A stretch of DNA of 64,000 bases from Bacillus litorisediminis (GTDB lineage: Bacteria; Bacillota; Bacilli; Bacillales; JC228). Positions 8,971 to 17,753 of the stretch are shown piece by piece. The position numbers and the translations under genes were made by a program. The stretch is taken from contig NZ_JAKZKT010000005.1 in the NCBI RefSeq assembly GCF_022808645.1, forward strand, positions 62,001-126,000. Direction: 5' to 3'. The notes under the pieces were generated by a model that worked only from the letters and a program-made list of their open reading frames with translations, did no database searches and was not told the origin of the DNA. Each line of letters starts with the position of its first letter. Positions within the stretch are counted from its first letter, which is position 1.

Positions 8971-9903
8971 CTATAGATTGGCCCAGTCGATTCCCTTCCG
9001 CAGCATACTGAGAGTAAATTCCTCCTCACTATTGGGCTGTGGCTGGTAATTATAAAGCCATTTCACTTGAGGCGGCAGGCTCATAAAGATTGATTCAATG
9101 CGGCCATTCGTATCTAATCCAAATTTTGTCCCACGATCATAAACAAGGTTAAATTCCACGTATCTTCCCCTGCGAATCAGCTGCCACCTTTTTTCTGCTT
9201 CCCCATAAGGCTTTGTCCTATTTTCATTTACAAGCTTTTTATAAATCTGAGTAAATGATTCACCCACATCTTTTACAAATGCATATCTATCCTCTAATGT
9301 AAACTCAGGGTTGACTGTTAACCGGTCAAAGAAGATTCCGCCAATCCCCCTAGTTTCATTTCGGTGTTTAATATAAAAATAATTATCTGCCCAGGCTTTA
9401 AATTCCGGATAGTAGGAAGGATCGTGGCGATTGCAAAGGTCCTTTAGGCTTTGATGAAAATATTTTGCCTGATTCACATCAATGTAAATTGGGGTCAGAT
9501 CAATTCCTCCGCCAAACCATTTATCCCCGTTAGACATTTCAAAATAACGGACATTCATATGGATGATTGGCACGAATGGATTTGACGGATGCAGAATAAT
9601 CGATACTCCGGTAGCGAGAAATTCATGACCAGGAGATAATCCAAGTCCCTCAGACAGCTGATCAGGAAGCAGTCCATGCACATTGGAAAAGTTAACCCCG
9701 CCTTTTTCAAATATATTACCGTTTTCGATGACCCTTGCTCTTCCGCCACCGCCGCCCGGGCGATCCCATTTCTCTTCTTGAAACACGGCTTTCCCATCTA
9801 ATATTTCTAATTCTTGACAGATTGCTTCTTGGAGATTTTCAAAGGATTGACTTATGAATGTTTTGTCTATTTTTGACGATTTGACTAATTTCGACATTAC
9901 CAT
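8971..9903 (-). CDS. hemF: Oxygen-dependent coproporphyrinogen III oxidase
   Basis: Converts coproporphyrinogen III to protoporphyrinogen IX using O2. At 310 residues it is close to E. coli HemF (299). Recognisable family blocks are FEKGGVNFSNVHG (about 66-78), WFGGGIDLTPIY (about 128-139), HRNETRGIGGIFFD (about 180-193), RRGRYVEFNLVYDRGTKFGL (about 246-265) and ESIFMSLPP (about 273-281). GGAGAGGAG precedes the ATG at 9903. HemF is unusual in Bacillaceae, which normally make heme by the coproporphyrin-dependent route and use HemN/HemZ-type enzymes, so transfer is possible. No other heme gene is adjacent. Confidence 0.92.
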   Translation of the reverse strand: MVMSKLVKSSKIDKTFISQSFENLQEAICQELEILDGKAVFQEEKWDRPGGGGGRARVIENGNIFEKGGVNFSNVHGLLPDQLSEGLGLSPGHEFLATGVSIILHPSNPFVPIIHMNVRYFEMSNGDKWFGGGIDLTPIYIDVNQAKYFHQSLKDLCNRHDPSYYPEFKAWADNYFYIKHRNETRGIGGIFFDRLTVNPEFTLEDRYAFVKDVGESFTQIYKKLVNENRTKPYGEAEKRWQLIRRGRYVEFNLVYDRGTKFGLDTNGRIESIFMSLPPQVKWLYNYQPQPNSEEEFTLSMLRKGIDWANL

Positions 9904-10059
9904 GCACTCCTCTCCAATTATAAAATTACATTTCTGTACCTTTCATACTAATAGATGGGACTTTATGATTATAATTTTCAAAACTTTCTTACAACAAGCA
10001 TACACATTTTGGCACATTTTGTAAACATTTGTCCTGTAAAGTTTCTTTTAAAATAAAAT

Positions 10060-10088
10060 ACCCTTTCTTCCCTATTAGAAGAAAGGGT
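10060..10088 (-). terminator. Terminator after the ThrE-type exporter genes
   Basis: An 11-bp stem (10060-10070 with 10078-10088). On the minus strand it is followed by ATTTTATTTT, 19 bases past the stop codon at 10107. Confidence 0.75.
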
Positions 10089-10106
10089 CCAAAGACTCTT
10101 GAAAAA

Positions 10107-10556
10107 TTACCCGCGCTTGACAAAGTTGTCTTTCTTTTTTGTTTTTATAATCAGCTGATTTAAAACCTCTGAAAATACGAGTCCCATTGCAATGGCTCCA
10201 GAGATTAGAAACACTCTAACCGATAGCTCAATCGCAAACGGATAATTGTTTTCAACAAAATTCCGCATCGCATCGTAGGCTAACCCGCCCGGCACTAAAG
10301 GAATAATTCCAGAGACACTAAAGATCGTAACGGGCTTTTTATAGTATTTAGCAAAAGATAAACTGATAATGCCAGTAAAAAAAGCGGCAACAAAGGATGC
10401 CAGAACCGAATCAATTCCGTCATTAACCATTACAATATAAACGAACCAGCCTGCCATACCAACCAATCCGCTTTTGACAACAGAATCTTTAGGAACGTTA
10501 AAAATAATACCGAACGCCGCCGATGCAATAAAACTAGTTATTAATTGTTCAATCAT
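10107..10556 (-). CDS. Threonine/serine exporter family, small subunit (YjjB/ThrE C-terminal type)
   Basis: A 149-residue protein with about four or five membrane helices, equivalent to the C-terminal half of the corynebacterial exporter ThrE. The conserved IPLVPGG motif occurs at about 85-91. It is translated 18 bases after the partner gene that encodes the N-terminal half. In this split arrangement both proteins together are thought to form the amino acid exporter. Substrates are inferred from the family only; export of threonine or serine would fit a strain with both synthesis (hom-thrCB) and breakdown (kbl-tdh) genes nearby. GAGGG precedes the start. Confidence 0.8.
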   Translation of the reverse strand: MIEQLITSFIASAAFGIIFNVPKDSVVKSGLVGMAGWFVYIVMVNDGIDSVLASFVAAFFTGIISLSFAKYYKKPVTIFSVSGIIPLVPGGLAYDAMRNFVENNYPFAIELSVRVFLISGAIAMGLVFSEVLNQLIIKTKKKDNFVKRG

Positions 10557-10574
10557 GTATTTCCCTCACTGCTT

Positions 10575-11330
10575 TTAATAAATAACAAATACCGCAGCAA
10601 CTCCTGTACCTATAGCAAAAGCCGTTAATAAAGCCTCGGCTCCTTTCGATAACCCTGACACGAGATGACCGGCAATTAAATCCCTGATTGCATTTGTAAT
10701 AACTAATCCGGGAACCAGCGGCATGACTGAACCGATAATAATTTTATCTACTTCATGTCCAATTCCTAAAGATACAAAGAAAAGGGCTGCAAGTCCAATG
10801 ACAAGGGATGCCATCAATTCAGAGAAAAACTTAATCCTGATCAGCTGATGCAGATAAAGAAAACAGGTAAAACCAACACCGCCCGTGACAATAGCAGGCA
10901 GAAAATCATTCCAGTTTCCATTAAACATGATTAAAAAGCAGCCGCTTGAAACCGCAGCAGCCAATATTTGAAACCAAATCGGGTAAAATAAATTCGCTTT
11001 TTCAATTTCCTTTAATTGAGTAAATGCTTCTTTTATCGAGATTTCACCACTGCTGATTTTTCGCGAAATACTATTTACCAATGTGACTTTTTCAAGATCC
11101 GTAGATCGTTCTGAAATTCGAATCAGCTTTGATGGTTCCATGCCATCAATTGAAAAAATAATACCGGTTGGAACTACATAGCTATGGGAATGATGAATTC
11201 CGAAAGCTGCTGCAATCCGACTCATCGTATCCTCAACGCGATACGTTTCAGCTCCATTTTGGAGCATAATTTTACCGGCCAGTAAACATAATTCAATTAC
11301 TTCATACGTGGGAGTTAGTTGATCCTTCAT
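10575..11330 (-). CDS. Threonine/serine exporter family, large subunit (YjjP/ThrE N-terminal type)
   Basis: A 251-residue protein. A soluble N-terminal portion carries the family motif NGAETYRVEDTM (about 25-36), and about five membrane helices follow from residue 120. MPLVPG near 203 is the counterpart of the IPLVPGG motif in the partner. Together with the downstream gene it is a split ThrE-type efflux system. The pair forms its own transcription unit ending at the hairpin at 10060-10088. Confidence 0.82.
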   Translation of the reverse strand: MKDQLTPTYEVIELCLLAGKIMLQNGAETYRVEDTMSRIAAAFGIHHSHSYVVPTGIIFSIDGMEPSKLIRISERSTDLEKVTLVNSISRKISSGEISIKEAFTQLKEIEKANLFYPIWFQILAAAVSSGCFLIMFNGNWNDFLPAIVTGGVGFTCFLYLHQLIRIKFFSELMASLVIGLAALFFVSLGIGHEVDKIIIGSVMPLVPGLVITNAIRDLIAGHLVSGLSKGAEALLTAFAIGTGVAAVFVIY

Positions 11331-11453
11331 TAGCCTCTCCCCATCTACTTTATTTTTAAAATCTGCAGTATTAACTTTAGCCTATAATTTTGAGCTTAAT
11401 CAAATAATTTATCCAATTTGTTTAAAAATCTTTTTCGTTCGCCAGGAATCCCG

Positions 11454-12026
11454 CTACTTTCGGTTAGCTGATTTGATTCCAGCAAGGAAAGTATCAATCA
11501 TAAAACGTAAACTGACATCAAGATCAATAGACAAACCAAAACCGCCTTTTTGCTCAAGTGTTGTATACCCGTGCAATATACTTCTAATTCCTCTTACAGC
11601 ATGAATCGCAGCTTCGTCGTTGAGGTGATAGGCACGGAAAATGCCAAAAAGAAGTTCAACTAATTCGTTTGCAACAGCATGATAGTCAGTATCCTCTTCT
11701 TTAGGTGCTTTTAGGGTTAACTGATACAGGCCTGGCTGTTTTCTTGCAAATGAAACATAGGCTTCTGCTAATGACTGAACTGCCTCATCTCCTGCCCGGC
11801 CAACAGAAGCTTTTGTTAACTCTTTTAACAGCTGCTCGAGTCCAAAGACCGCTAATTTACTTTGTAATCCGGAAAGTCCATCTATATGGTTATAAAGGGA
11901 AGGCGGTTTTATATGAAGTTTTTTGGCTAAAGCAGCAAGTGTAATAGCTTCTACTCCTTCCGTATTGGCTATTTCAGCAGCTGTTTCTAAAATTACTTTT
12001 AAATCTAATCCCCTTCTTGGTGACAT
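11454..12026 (-). CDS. TetR/AcrR family transcriptional regulator
   Basis: A 190-residue regulator. The N-terminal helix-turn-helix spans about residues 10-55 (AEIANTEGVEAITLAALAKKL, then KPPSLYNHIDGL). The C-terminal part resembles the WHG-type ligand domain common in Bacillus TetR proteins (AYVSFARKQPGLYQLTL). It is the second gene of a two-gene operon, 14 bases after the metallo-beta-lactamase gene. Two palindromes directly upstream of that operon are the probable binding sites, so it likely represses its own operon until a ligand, perhaps the hydrolase substrate, is present. Confidence 0.85.
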   Translation of the reverse strand: MSPRRGLDLKVILETAAEIANTEGVEAITLAALAKKLHIKPPSLYNHIDGLSGLQSKLAVFGLEQLLKELTKASVGRAGDEAVQSLAEAYVSFARKQPGLYQLTLKAPKEEDTDYHAVANELVELLFGIFRAYHLNDEAAIHAVRGIRSILHGYTTLEQKGGFGLSIDLDVSLRFMIDTFLAGIKSANRK

Positions 12027-12040
12027 TTAGCTAACTCCTT

Positions 12041-12769
12041 TTACTTTAGTTGAAGATTTTTTTCCGCATTTCTGATGGCATGGATAATCGCTTCTTCAGG
12101 CTGAATAAGCATTGTTCCATGACCGACTGCAAGTAATGAAGGCTTGTGGTTTGCAATTTTTTGGGCACTCTTAAGAGCTAAATCTTTGTTCCAGGTCCCC
12201 CAAGCGGGAAAAGGAAACGTCGGGCGTATTTGTCCGGCAACGGCTATGCCTCCTCTTGTTTGAAAAGCATCTCCCGCAATAATCGAATGGGTTCGCTGAT
12301 CGATAAATGACATGGACCCTGGTGTATGGCCAGGTGTAGAAATACCTAAAAGCGAGCCGACTGTTTCTCCTTCTTGCAGCAAAACATTTGCATGAGTCTT
12401 CAGCTTATTAGGGATATCTCCGCGGATAGGTTCCTGTGGTTCAGTGGAATCTAGCGATTTGTCTCCCCTCATTAATCTTGCGTCACGTTCTGAGATGTAA
12501 ACAGAAACGTCAGGAAGCTGTGATTTTAAAGCGTCAAGCGCTCCAAGATGATCTCCGTGCGCATGTGTCAAAACAATTCTTTTAATCGGTTTTCCGATTT
12601 GTTCAGCTGCCTTTAAAATTCCTTTCCAGCTGTAAGGTAACGCAGCATCGACTAAGGTTAAGCTATCGGTTTCTTCTACTAAGTAACAATTAACCGGAAA
12701 GGCCCTTGGCAAAAAAGTCAATTGATATAGGTACTTTGCTTTTGTAATCCTCATATTTATAATCCCCAT
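12041..12769 (-). CDS. Metallo-beta-lactamase-fold hydrolase
   Basis: A 242-residue MBL-fold protein. The metal-binding motif HAHGDH occurs at about 74-79. Further histidines occur in STPGHTPGS (about 144-152), followed by an aspartate in IIAGDAF, and VGHGT lies near the C-terminus. Such enzymes hydrolyse thioesters, lactones or similar bonds, and the substrate cannot be told. It is first in an operon with a TetR regulator. The start at 12769 is not preceded by a strong ribosome binding site; the Met six codons later (12754) is an alternative. Confidence 0.85.
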   Translation of the reverse strand: MGIINMRITKAKYLYQLTFLPRAFPVNCYLVEETDSLTLVDAALPYSWKGILKAAEQIGKPIKRIVLTHAHGDHLGALDALKSQLPDVSVYISERDARLMRGDKSLDSTEPQEPIRGDIPNKLKTHANVLLQEGETVGSLLGISTPGHTPGSMSFIDQRTHSIIAGDAFQTRGGIAVAGQIRPTFPFPAWGTWNKDLALKSAQKIANHKPSLLAVGHGTMLIQPEEAIIHAIRNAEKNLQLK

Positions 12770-12774
12770 TCTAT

Positions 12775-12816
12775 AAACTAATTATATTAGTTTTATAATA
12801 ACTAATGTTATTAGTT
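12775..12816. promoter_or_regulatory. Double palindromic operator upstream of the MBL-tetR operon
   Basis: Two palindromes with the same half-site AACTAAT: 12775-12793 (4-base centre) and 12800-12816 (3-base centre). They lie 6 to 47 bases before the first gene, the normal position for TetR-family autorepression. TetR binding is inferred from symmetry and location. Confidence 0.7.
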
Positions 12817-12873
12817 TATTCAAGCCTATTTTCTGCAAAATTTACCCAGTAAAGAAATTTCTCCTTATTAAAG

Positions 12874-12912
12874 AAAAGCGATGAATTCCGATTTGGAAAT
12901 CATCGCTTTTTT
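12874..12912 (-). terminator. Terminator after the ABC exporter gene
   Basis: A 10-bp stem (12875-12884 with 12901-12910) extended by an imperfect inner stem, with T-rich sequence on both sides. It lies about 120 bases past the ABC gene stop codon. Confidence 0.65.
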
Positions 12913-13029
12913 CTATAGGCTGTTTCGCATACTTTATTGTTTTTTAATGGAGGCAAACATGTCCGCTCCATTCCACTACAGTTAAAAAAATATATTCAGC
13001 CAGCCATAATCTTTGTGAAAACAGCCTTT

Positions 13030-14757
13030 CTACACTTGCACCTGATTTGCATACTGAACATGATGAAGCTTAGCAAATACTCCGCCTTTTTCAACAAGCT
13101 CATAGTATGTTCCTTGTTCTGCAATTCCATCTTCTGTCACTACAATAATTCGATCAGCATTTCTAATAGTTGCAAGACGATGTGCAATTACTAAGGTCGT
13201 TCTATTTTGGGAGAGTTCCGTTAAGGCCTGCTGAATAATCATTTCTGTTTCTGTATCCAGTGCAGAGGTAGCCTCATCTAATATTAAAATCGGCGGGTTT
13301 TTCAAAAACATCCGTGCGATGGCAATTCTCTGCTTTTGCCCTCCAGACAGCTTTAAACCTCTTTCCCCAACAGGTGTTTCATATCCTAATGGCAGAGATT
13401 CAATAAATTCTTCTAGATGGGCACGTCTTGCAGCTTCTGTGATTTCTTCATCCGTTGCATCCAGCTTCCCATAGGCAATATTCTCTCTTAGAGTGCCGGT
13501 AAATAGAAACACATCCTGCTGGACAATCCCAATATGAGACCGAAGCGATTGCTTTTTCATTTTTCGGATGTCGATTCCATCAATTGAAATGGACCCTTCA
13601 TCAACATCATAAAACCGGGGAATCAATGAACAGATTGTTGTTTTTCCTGCACCCGACGGCCCTACAAATGCAACCGTTTCACCTGCACGAATATGCAAAT
13701 CAATCCCTTTCAAGACTGGTTTATGCTTGTCATAGCGAAAACTGACGTGATCAAATGTTATGTTCCCCTGCAGGCTGCACACTTCGATTGCATCCTTTGC
13801 ATCTACTATCTCCGGCTCAGTATCGATTAATTCGGTAAAACGTTTAAAACCAGCCATCCCTTTAGGATAGAGCTCCATCAATGCGCTGATCTTATCAATT
13901 GGCTTGAAAAGCACATTTATATACAAAACAAATCCGACAAGCTCTCCATAAGATAATTGACCATTAAAACTTAACCAGGCTCCTACAACCAAAACAACAA
14001 GAACAATTAAACGTGTCATCATATAGGTCCCGGAAGAAGTGTATGACATTACGCGATAGGCAATAAGCTTCGCCTTTCTGAATTTCCCGTTATCGTCTCT
14101 AAATCTGGAAATCTCATAATCTTCGTTTGTAAATGATTGAACCACCCTCGCACCCGAAACACTATCTTCAACACGGGCATTGACATCTGCAATGTTACTA
14201 TACATCTTTTTCCATGCCCGATTCATACTTAAGTTACAATAAATAATTAGCCAGATTAAAAATGGAACAATGAACATCGCAATGAGTGCAAGTTTTACAT
14301 TAATGGTAAACATAATCCAAAAGGCTCCTACGAATGTCATAACCGCAATAAATAAATCCTCCGGACCGTGATGAGCAAGCTCCCCAATATCAAACAAATC
14401 ATTAGTAATCCGACTCATAATATGACCAGTTTTGGTATTGTCAAAAAAACGAAATGACTGCTTTTGCACATGCTGGAACAGTTGCTGGCGCATATCGGTT
14501 TCAATATTGATTCCTAGCTTATGTCCCCAGTAGTTAACTATGAACTGCAGGAATGTGCTTAAAATATACAGGGCAAACAACCCGCAGCTTACCCATACGA
14601 TTGCGGGCCAATCATTGCTTGGCAGAAGCTTGTCAATAAACCATTGCACTGCAAGAGGAAAAGCAAGCTCTAAGACCGCCACTACCACAGCACAGCTAAA
14701 ATCAATGATAAACAGCTTCTTATGGGGCTTATAATAACTGAAAAAACGGCGAATCAT
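13030..14757 (-). CDS. ABC exporter half-transporter (membrane domain fused to ATPase)
   Basis: A 575-residue type IV (MsbA/LmrA-like) exporter half. Six membrane helices occupy about residues 15-300. The ATPase domain follows, with Walker A GPSGAGKTT near 372, Q-loop IVQQDVFLF, signature LSGGQKQR near 473, Walker B ILILDEATSALD and the H-loop histidine in IAHRL. It would work as a homodimer or with another half elsewhere. It resembles the B. subtilis YgaD/YfiB class of uncharacterised exporters. The substrate (lipid, drug or peptide) cannot be inferred. It is a single-gene unit. Confidence 0.88.
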   Translation of the reverse strand: MIRRFFSYYKPHKKLFIIDFSCAVVVAVLELAFPLAVQWFIDKLLPSNDWPAIVWVSCGLFALYILSTFLQFIVNYWGHKLGINIETDMRQQLFQHVQKQSFRFFDNTKTGHIMSRITNDLFDIGELAHHGPEDLFIAVMTFVGAFWIMFTINVKLALIAMFIVPFLIWLIIYCNLSMNRAWKKMYSNIADVNARVEDSVSGARVVQSFTNEDYEISRFRDDNGKFRKAKLIAYRVMSYTSSGTYMMTRLIVLVVLVVGAWLSFNGQLSYGELVGFVLYINVLFKPIDKISALMELYPKGMAGFKRFTELIDTEPEIVDAKDAIEVCSLQGNITFDHVSFRYDKHKPVLKGIDLHIRAGETVAFVGPSGAGKTTICSLIPRFYDVDEGSISIDGIDIRKMKKQSLRSHIGIVQQDVFLFTGTLRENIAYGKLDATDEEITEAARRAHLEEFIESLPLGYETPVGERGLKLSGGQKQRIAIARMFLKNPPILILDEATSALDTETEMIIQQALTELSQNRTTLVIAHRLATIRNADRIIVVTEDGIAEQGTYYELVEKGGVFAKLHHVQYANQVQV

Positions 14758-15055
14758 CCCTCTAAAGCCTCCCTATCTTTGGTGTTGAATCCTTTATAAA
14801 GACTGTAAGCTTAATCATATACAATTATTTTTCTTTTTTATATATTTTTATAGATTTTCAGACAAGACTATCTAGTCATGATTTGATACTTCTTTATTAT
14901 AACGGTTTTTTCTTCCCGTTTCCTTGCCTCTTTTTAGCCAACAACTTGGCATTCCCAATTTAAGGCTTGAATATATATTAAAAAAAATGGGGGTGATTGT
15001 TCAAAAAATAGTACAGCAAAACTGATTTGATTCTAATGTAATAAGGGGAGATGAA

Positions 15056-16264
15056 ATGAAAAAGAATTTTGTTTGGCAAATTGTTGGAGCATTTGTCCTG
15101 GCAGTCATTGTCGGGGCTATCCTAGGGGAGCGCGCTTCCTTCTTCCAGCCGTTGGGTGATTTATTCCTGAGACTTATTAAATTTATTATCGTTCCACTGA
15201 TTCTTTCTACAATCATTGTCGGTGTTACCGGTGCGGGGAACATCAAAAAACTGGGCAGGCTAGGCGGAAAAACGATCATCTACTATTTAGCTACCTCCTT
15301 TATAGCTATTGTCATTGGCATTTCAGCTGGATATGTGTTTTCTCCGGGAACCGGACTTTCCGTATCAGCAGAGGATGCTGCTGCTCCAGAAACCAGCTCT
15401 GATGGAATCATTACTACTTTGTTAAATATTATCCCTACCAATCCAGTTGAAGCCTTGACAAATGGTGCCGTTTTACAAATTATCTTCCTTGCCATCTTTC
15501 TTGGAATTGCGATTACGCTTGTCGGTGAAAAAGCCTCACCGGTTCTTCAGTTTTTTGAAGGTCTTGCAGAAATTATGTACAAAATTACGGCAATCGTAAT
15601 GGTTTTAGTTCCAATTGGTATTTTTGGGCTATTGGCTCCGGTTGTCGGACAATATGGTCTTAGTGTTTTAATGCCTTTAATGAAGCTTATTATTGCTATG
15701 ATTATAGCGGCCATTGTTCATGGTGCTGTTATCTATTCTATAGCCGTAAAAACACTAGGCAAAATGAGCCCCTTGCATTTTTTTAAAGGTATTTTCCCGG
15801 CAGCAACAGTAGCATTCAGTACCTGTTCAAGCTCTGGGACTCTACCGATAACTATGAAAAATACGGAAGAAAATTTGGGAGTCTCAAAAGAAACCTGCAG
15901 CTTTGTCCTTCCGCTTGGGGCTACTATTAATATGGATGGAACAGCCATCTATCAAGGACTGTGTGCCGTATTTGTTGCCCAGTATTTTGATGCCAGTTTG
16001 TCCGTAACTCAGCTTCTGACAATTGCACTAGTCGGAACCTTAGCCTCCATCGGTGCTGCAGGTGTCCCGGGTGCTGGCTTGGTCATGCTTACTATGACTT
16101 TGTCTGCAGTAGGATTACCTTTAGAAGGTATTGCATTAGTTGCTGGAATCGATCGATTCCTTGATATGTTCAGAACTGCTTTAAATGTAATGGGAGATGC
16201 ATCAGCCTGTGTAGTGGTCGAGACCTCAGAGCGAAAAAGGGATCAGTTAGCCCCTACTCCATAA
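15056..16264 (+). CDS. Dicarboxylate/amino acid:cation symporter (DAACS family)
   Basis: A 402-residue membrane protein of the GltP/DctA/SstT family, which imports glutamate, aspartate, C4-dicarboxylates or serine/threonine with Na+ or H+. The hairpin-1 serine-rich motif AFSTCSSSGTLP (about 255-266) and the substrate/ion motif NMDGTAIY (about 295-302) are present. Eight membrane helices plus re-entrant loops are expected. The substrate cannot be decided by eye. GGGGAG precedes the start. It forms a single-gene unit with its own terminator. The 298 bases upstream hold no other gene. Confidence 0.88.
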   Translation: MKKNFVWQIVGAFVLAVIVGAILGERASFFQPLGDLFLRLIKFIIVPLILSTIIVGVTGAGNIKKLGRLGGKTIIYYLATSFIAIVIGISAGYVFSPGTGLSVSAEDAAAPETSSDGIITTLLNIIPTNPVEALTNGAVLQIIFLAIFLGIAITLVGEKASPVLQFFEGLAEIMYKITAIVMVLVPIGIFGLLAPVVGQYGLSVLMPLMKLIIAMIIAAIVHGAVIYSIAVKTLGKMSPLHFFKGIFPAATVAFSTCSSSGTLPITMKNTEENLGVSKETCSFVLPLGATINMDGTAIYQGLCAVFVAQYFDASLSVTQLLTIALVGTLASIGAAGVPGAGLVMLTMTLSAVGLPLEGIALVAGIDRFLDMFRTALNVMGDASACVVVETSERKRDQLAPTP

Positions 16265-16292
16265 CCGTGAATATAGTTTGCCTTTAGGATTT

Positions 16293-16325
16293 GTCCTTCA
16301 CTGTCTATGTGAAGGACTTTTCTTT
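16293..16325 (+). terminator. Terminator of the symporter gene
   Basis: A perfect 9-bp stem (16293-16301 with 16309-16317) followed by TTTTCTTTT. Confidence 0.85.
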
Positions 16326-16430
16326 TGAAGGCAGCTGCTTTGGCCTTTACATCCCACAAAATAGAAATTCCCCACAGAATAAGGACACCTGCATATGAAA
16401 CAGATGTCCTCACTCATAAACCCTTCTATT

Positions 16431-17609
16431 CTACAATGTATTCATTAATATACTTGCAATCACAATGGATGCAGTTGTAACAGTTGTAAATCCGCCTATT
16501 AACATCGGTGTTACAATTTCATTAAAGATTGCCTTTCTTTCTTCGTCTGTTTCTCCAACACTGCGGCTCACTTCTTCACAAAGAATATAGTCTGCCGGGA
16601 AACCTAATAAGGCTGTTAGGGCAACGGCGATCCCTTTATTTGGGTCCCATTTAAAGAACTTAGAAGCGATAAATCCTCCTCCAATTAAGCCGACAATACC
16701 AATAGCCATAATTGCCAAGACAATTAACAGTGACTGTGCAAACATTGATGGTGTCACACTATTCATTGGCGCCAGAATAAAGAAGATAAGTCCTACCATA
16801 GCAATTCCAAATGAATTAGAACGTTCAAGCATATTTTGCTGATAAAACCCGAAATAGGCTCCAATAAACCCGATTGCTAATGCCCATATACTAAAGTTAA
16901 TCCCTGTAATATTTCCTAAAAAGAGTGCCAAAGCCCCGCCAAGAAACAATTGGAAAACCAGAACCATGTTTGTCTGATATTTTTTCGGAATCCATGATTT
17001 TGTTTCGTCTGATGCAGATCCATGTATTTCTACTGCCGCAGCAACTTCCTCATAACCAGCTTCATTCATTTTTCCTTTTACACTTCTGGCAAATCTTCGT
17101 AAAAAGAATGTCGCAATCGGCATCCCGACCAAGCCTTGGATTGCCACAATAAGAGCGGGAATGGCAACTAAATGAGTCGCACCAATCTCTGTTAGTTTCT
17201 CAGTCGTAATTAAAAAGGCAATGGTTCCGCCTGCAATTGGCCCAGCCGCTGAAACCGCTATTTCATATCCGAAAATAGGAGCCGCAATTGCAAGAAGTAA
17301 TAATGTTGCTGCAATCATACCCGTTAATGCAATTAAAATCGTTTTCCCTTGCCCTTTTAATACTTTAAAAGGGATAATCGTTCCTAAATGAATAATGAGC
17401 GGGGCTACCATTAAGGACCCAAAAATAGCGAGAGTGGACGTATCCAGAATATCCTTAGGAAATACTCCCGCCCATATTAGCAGCATATACCCCAACATTG
17501 CCACAAGCAGCATCGGAACCCGTGCTCTTGTTACAATTGAAATAATTTCTCCTATAACCATAACTCCCAAAACAAGGAGTACCGCAAGAGTAGGATCAGT
17601 GATTGTCAT
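16431..17609 (-). CDS. Polytopic membrane protein, putative transporter partner of an amidohydrolase
   Basis: A 392-residue protein with about ten or eleven hydrophobic helices. I do not recognise the family. The internal layout, with a glycine-rich re-entrant-like segment GPIAGGTIAFL near 132-142 and a second GLIGGGFIASKFF near 309-321, recalls two-fold repeats of secondary transporters such as the GltS type. It is encoded 144 bases downstream of an amidohydrolase on the same strand, so the two probably form an operon in which this protein imports the substrate. That role is inference from context. GGAGGG precedes the start. Confidence 0.7.
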   Translation of the reverse strand: MTITDPTLAVLLVLGVMVIGEIISIVTRARVPMLLVAMLGYMLLIWAGVFPKDILDTSTLAIFGSLMVAPLIIHLGTIIPFKVLKGQGKTILIALTGMIAATLLLLAIAAPIFGYEIAVSAAGPIAGGTIAFLITTEKLTEIGATHLVAIPALIVAIQGLVGMPIATFFLRRFARSVKGKMNEAGYEEVAAAVEIHGSASDETKSWIPKKYQTNMVLVFQLFLGGALALFLGNITGINFSIWALAIGFIGAYFGFYQQNMLERSNSFGIAMVGLIFFILAPMNSVTPSMFAQSLLIVLAIMAIGIVGLIGGGFIASKFFKWDPNKGIAVALTALLGFPADYILCEEVSRSVGETDEERKAIFNEIVTPMLIGGFTTVTTASIVIASILMNTL

Positions 17610-17753
17610 TGTAAAGCCCTCCTAAAAAATTCATGTGCTGCTTTTTAAACTACTAAGAAGTATTTGGAGTTATATTTCAACACTTTAAAGCATGTCAGTG
17701 AATGGTTAAAAGTTTAGCTGCCCGGAACGGACAGCTTTGTTCAACCGGTTCAC

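Noticed and set aside
13030-14757. Defence-type ABC system
   Set aside because: Sequence and layout are those of an ordinary type IV exporter half; no defence partner is nearby.
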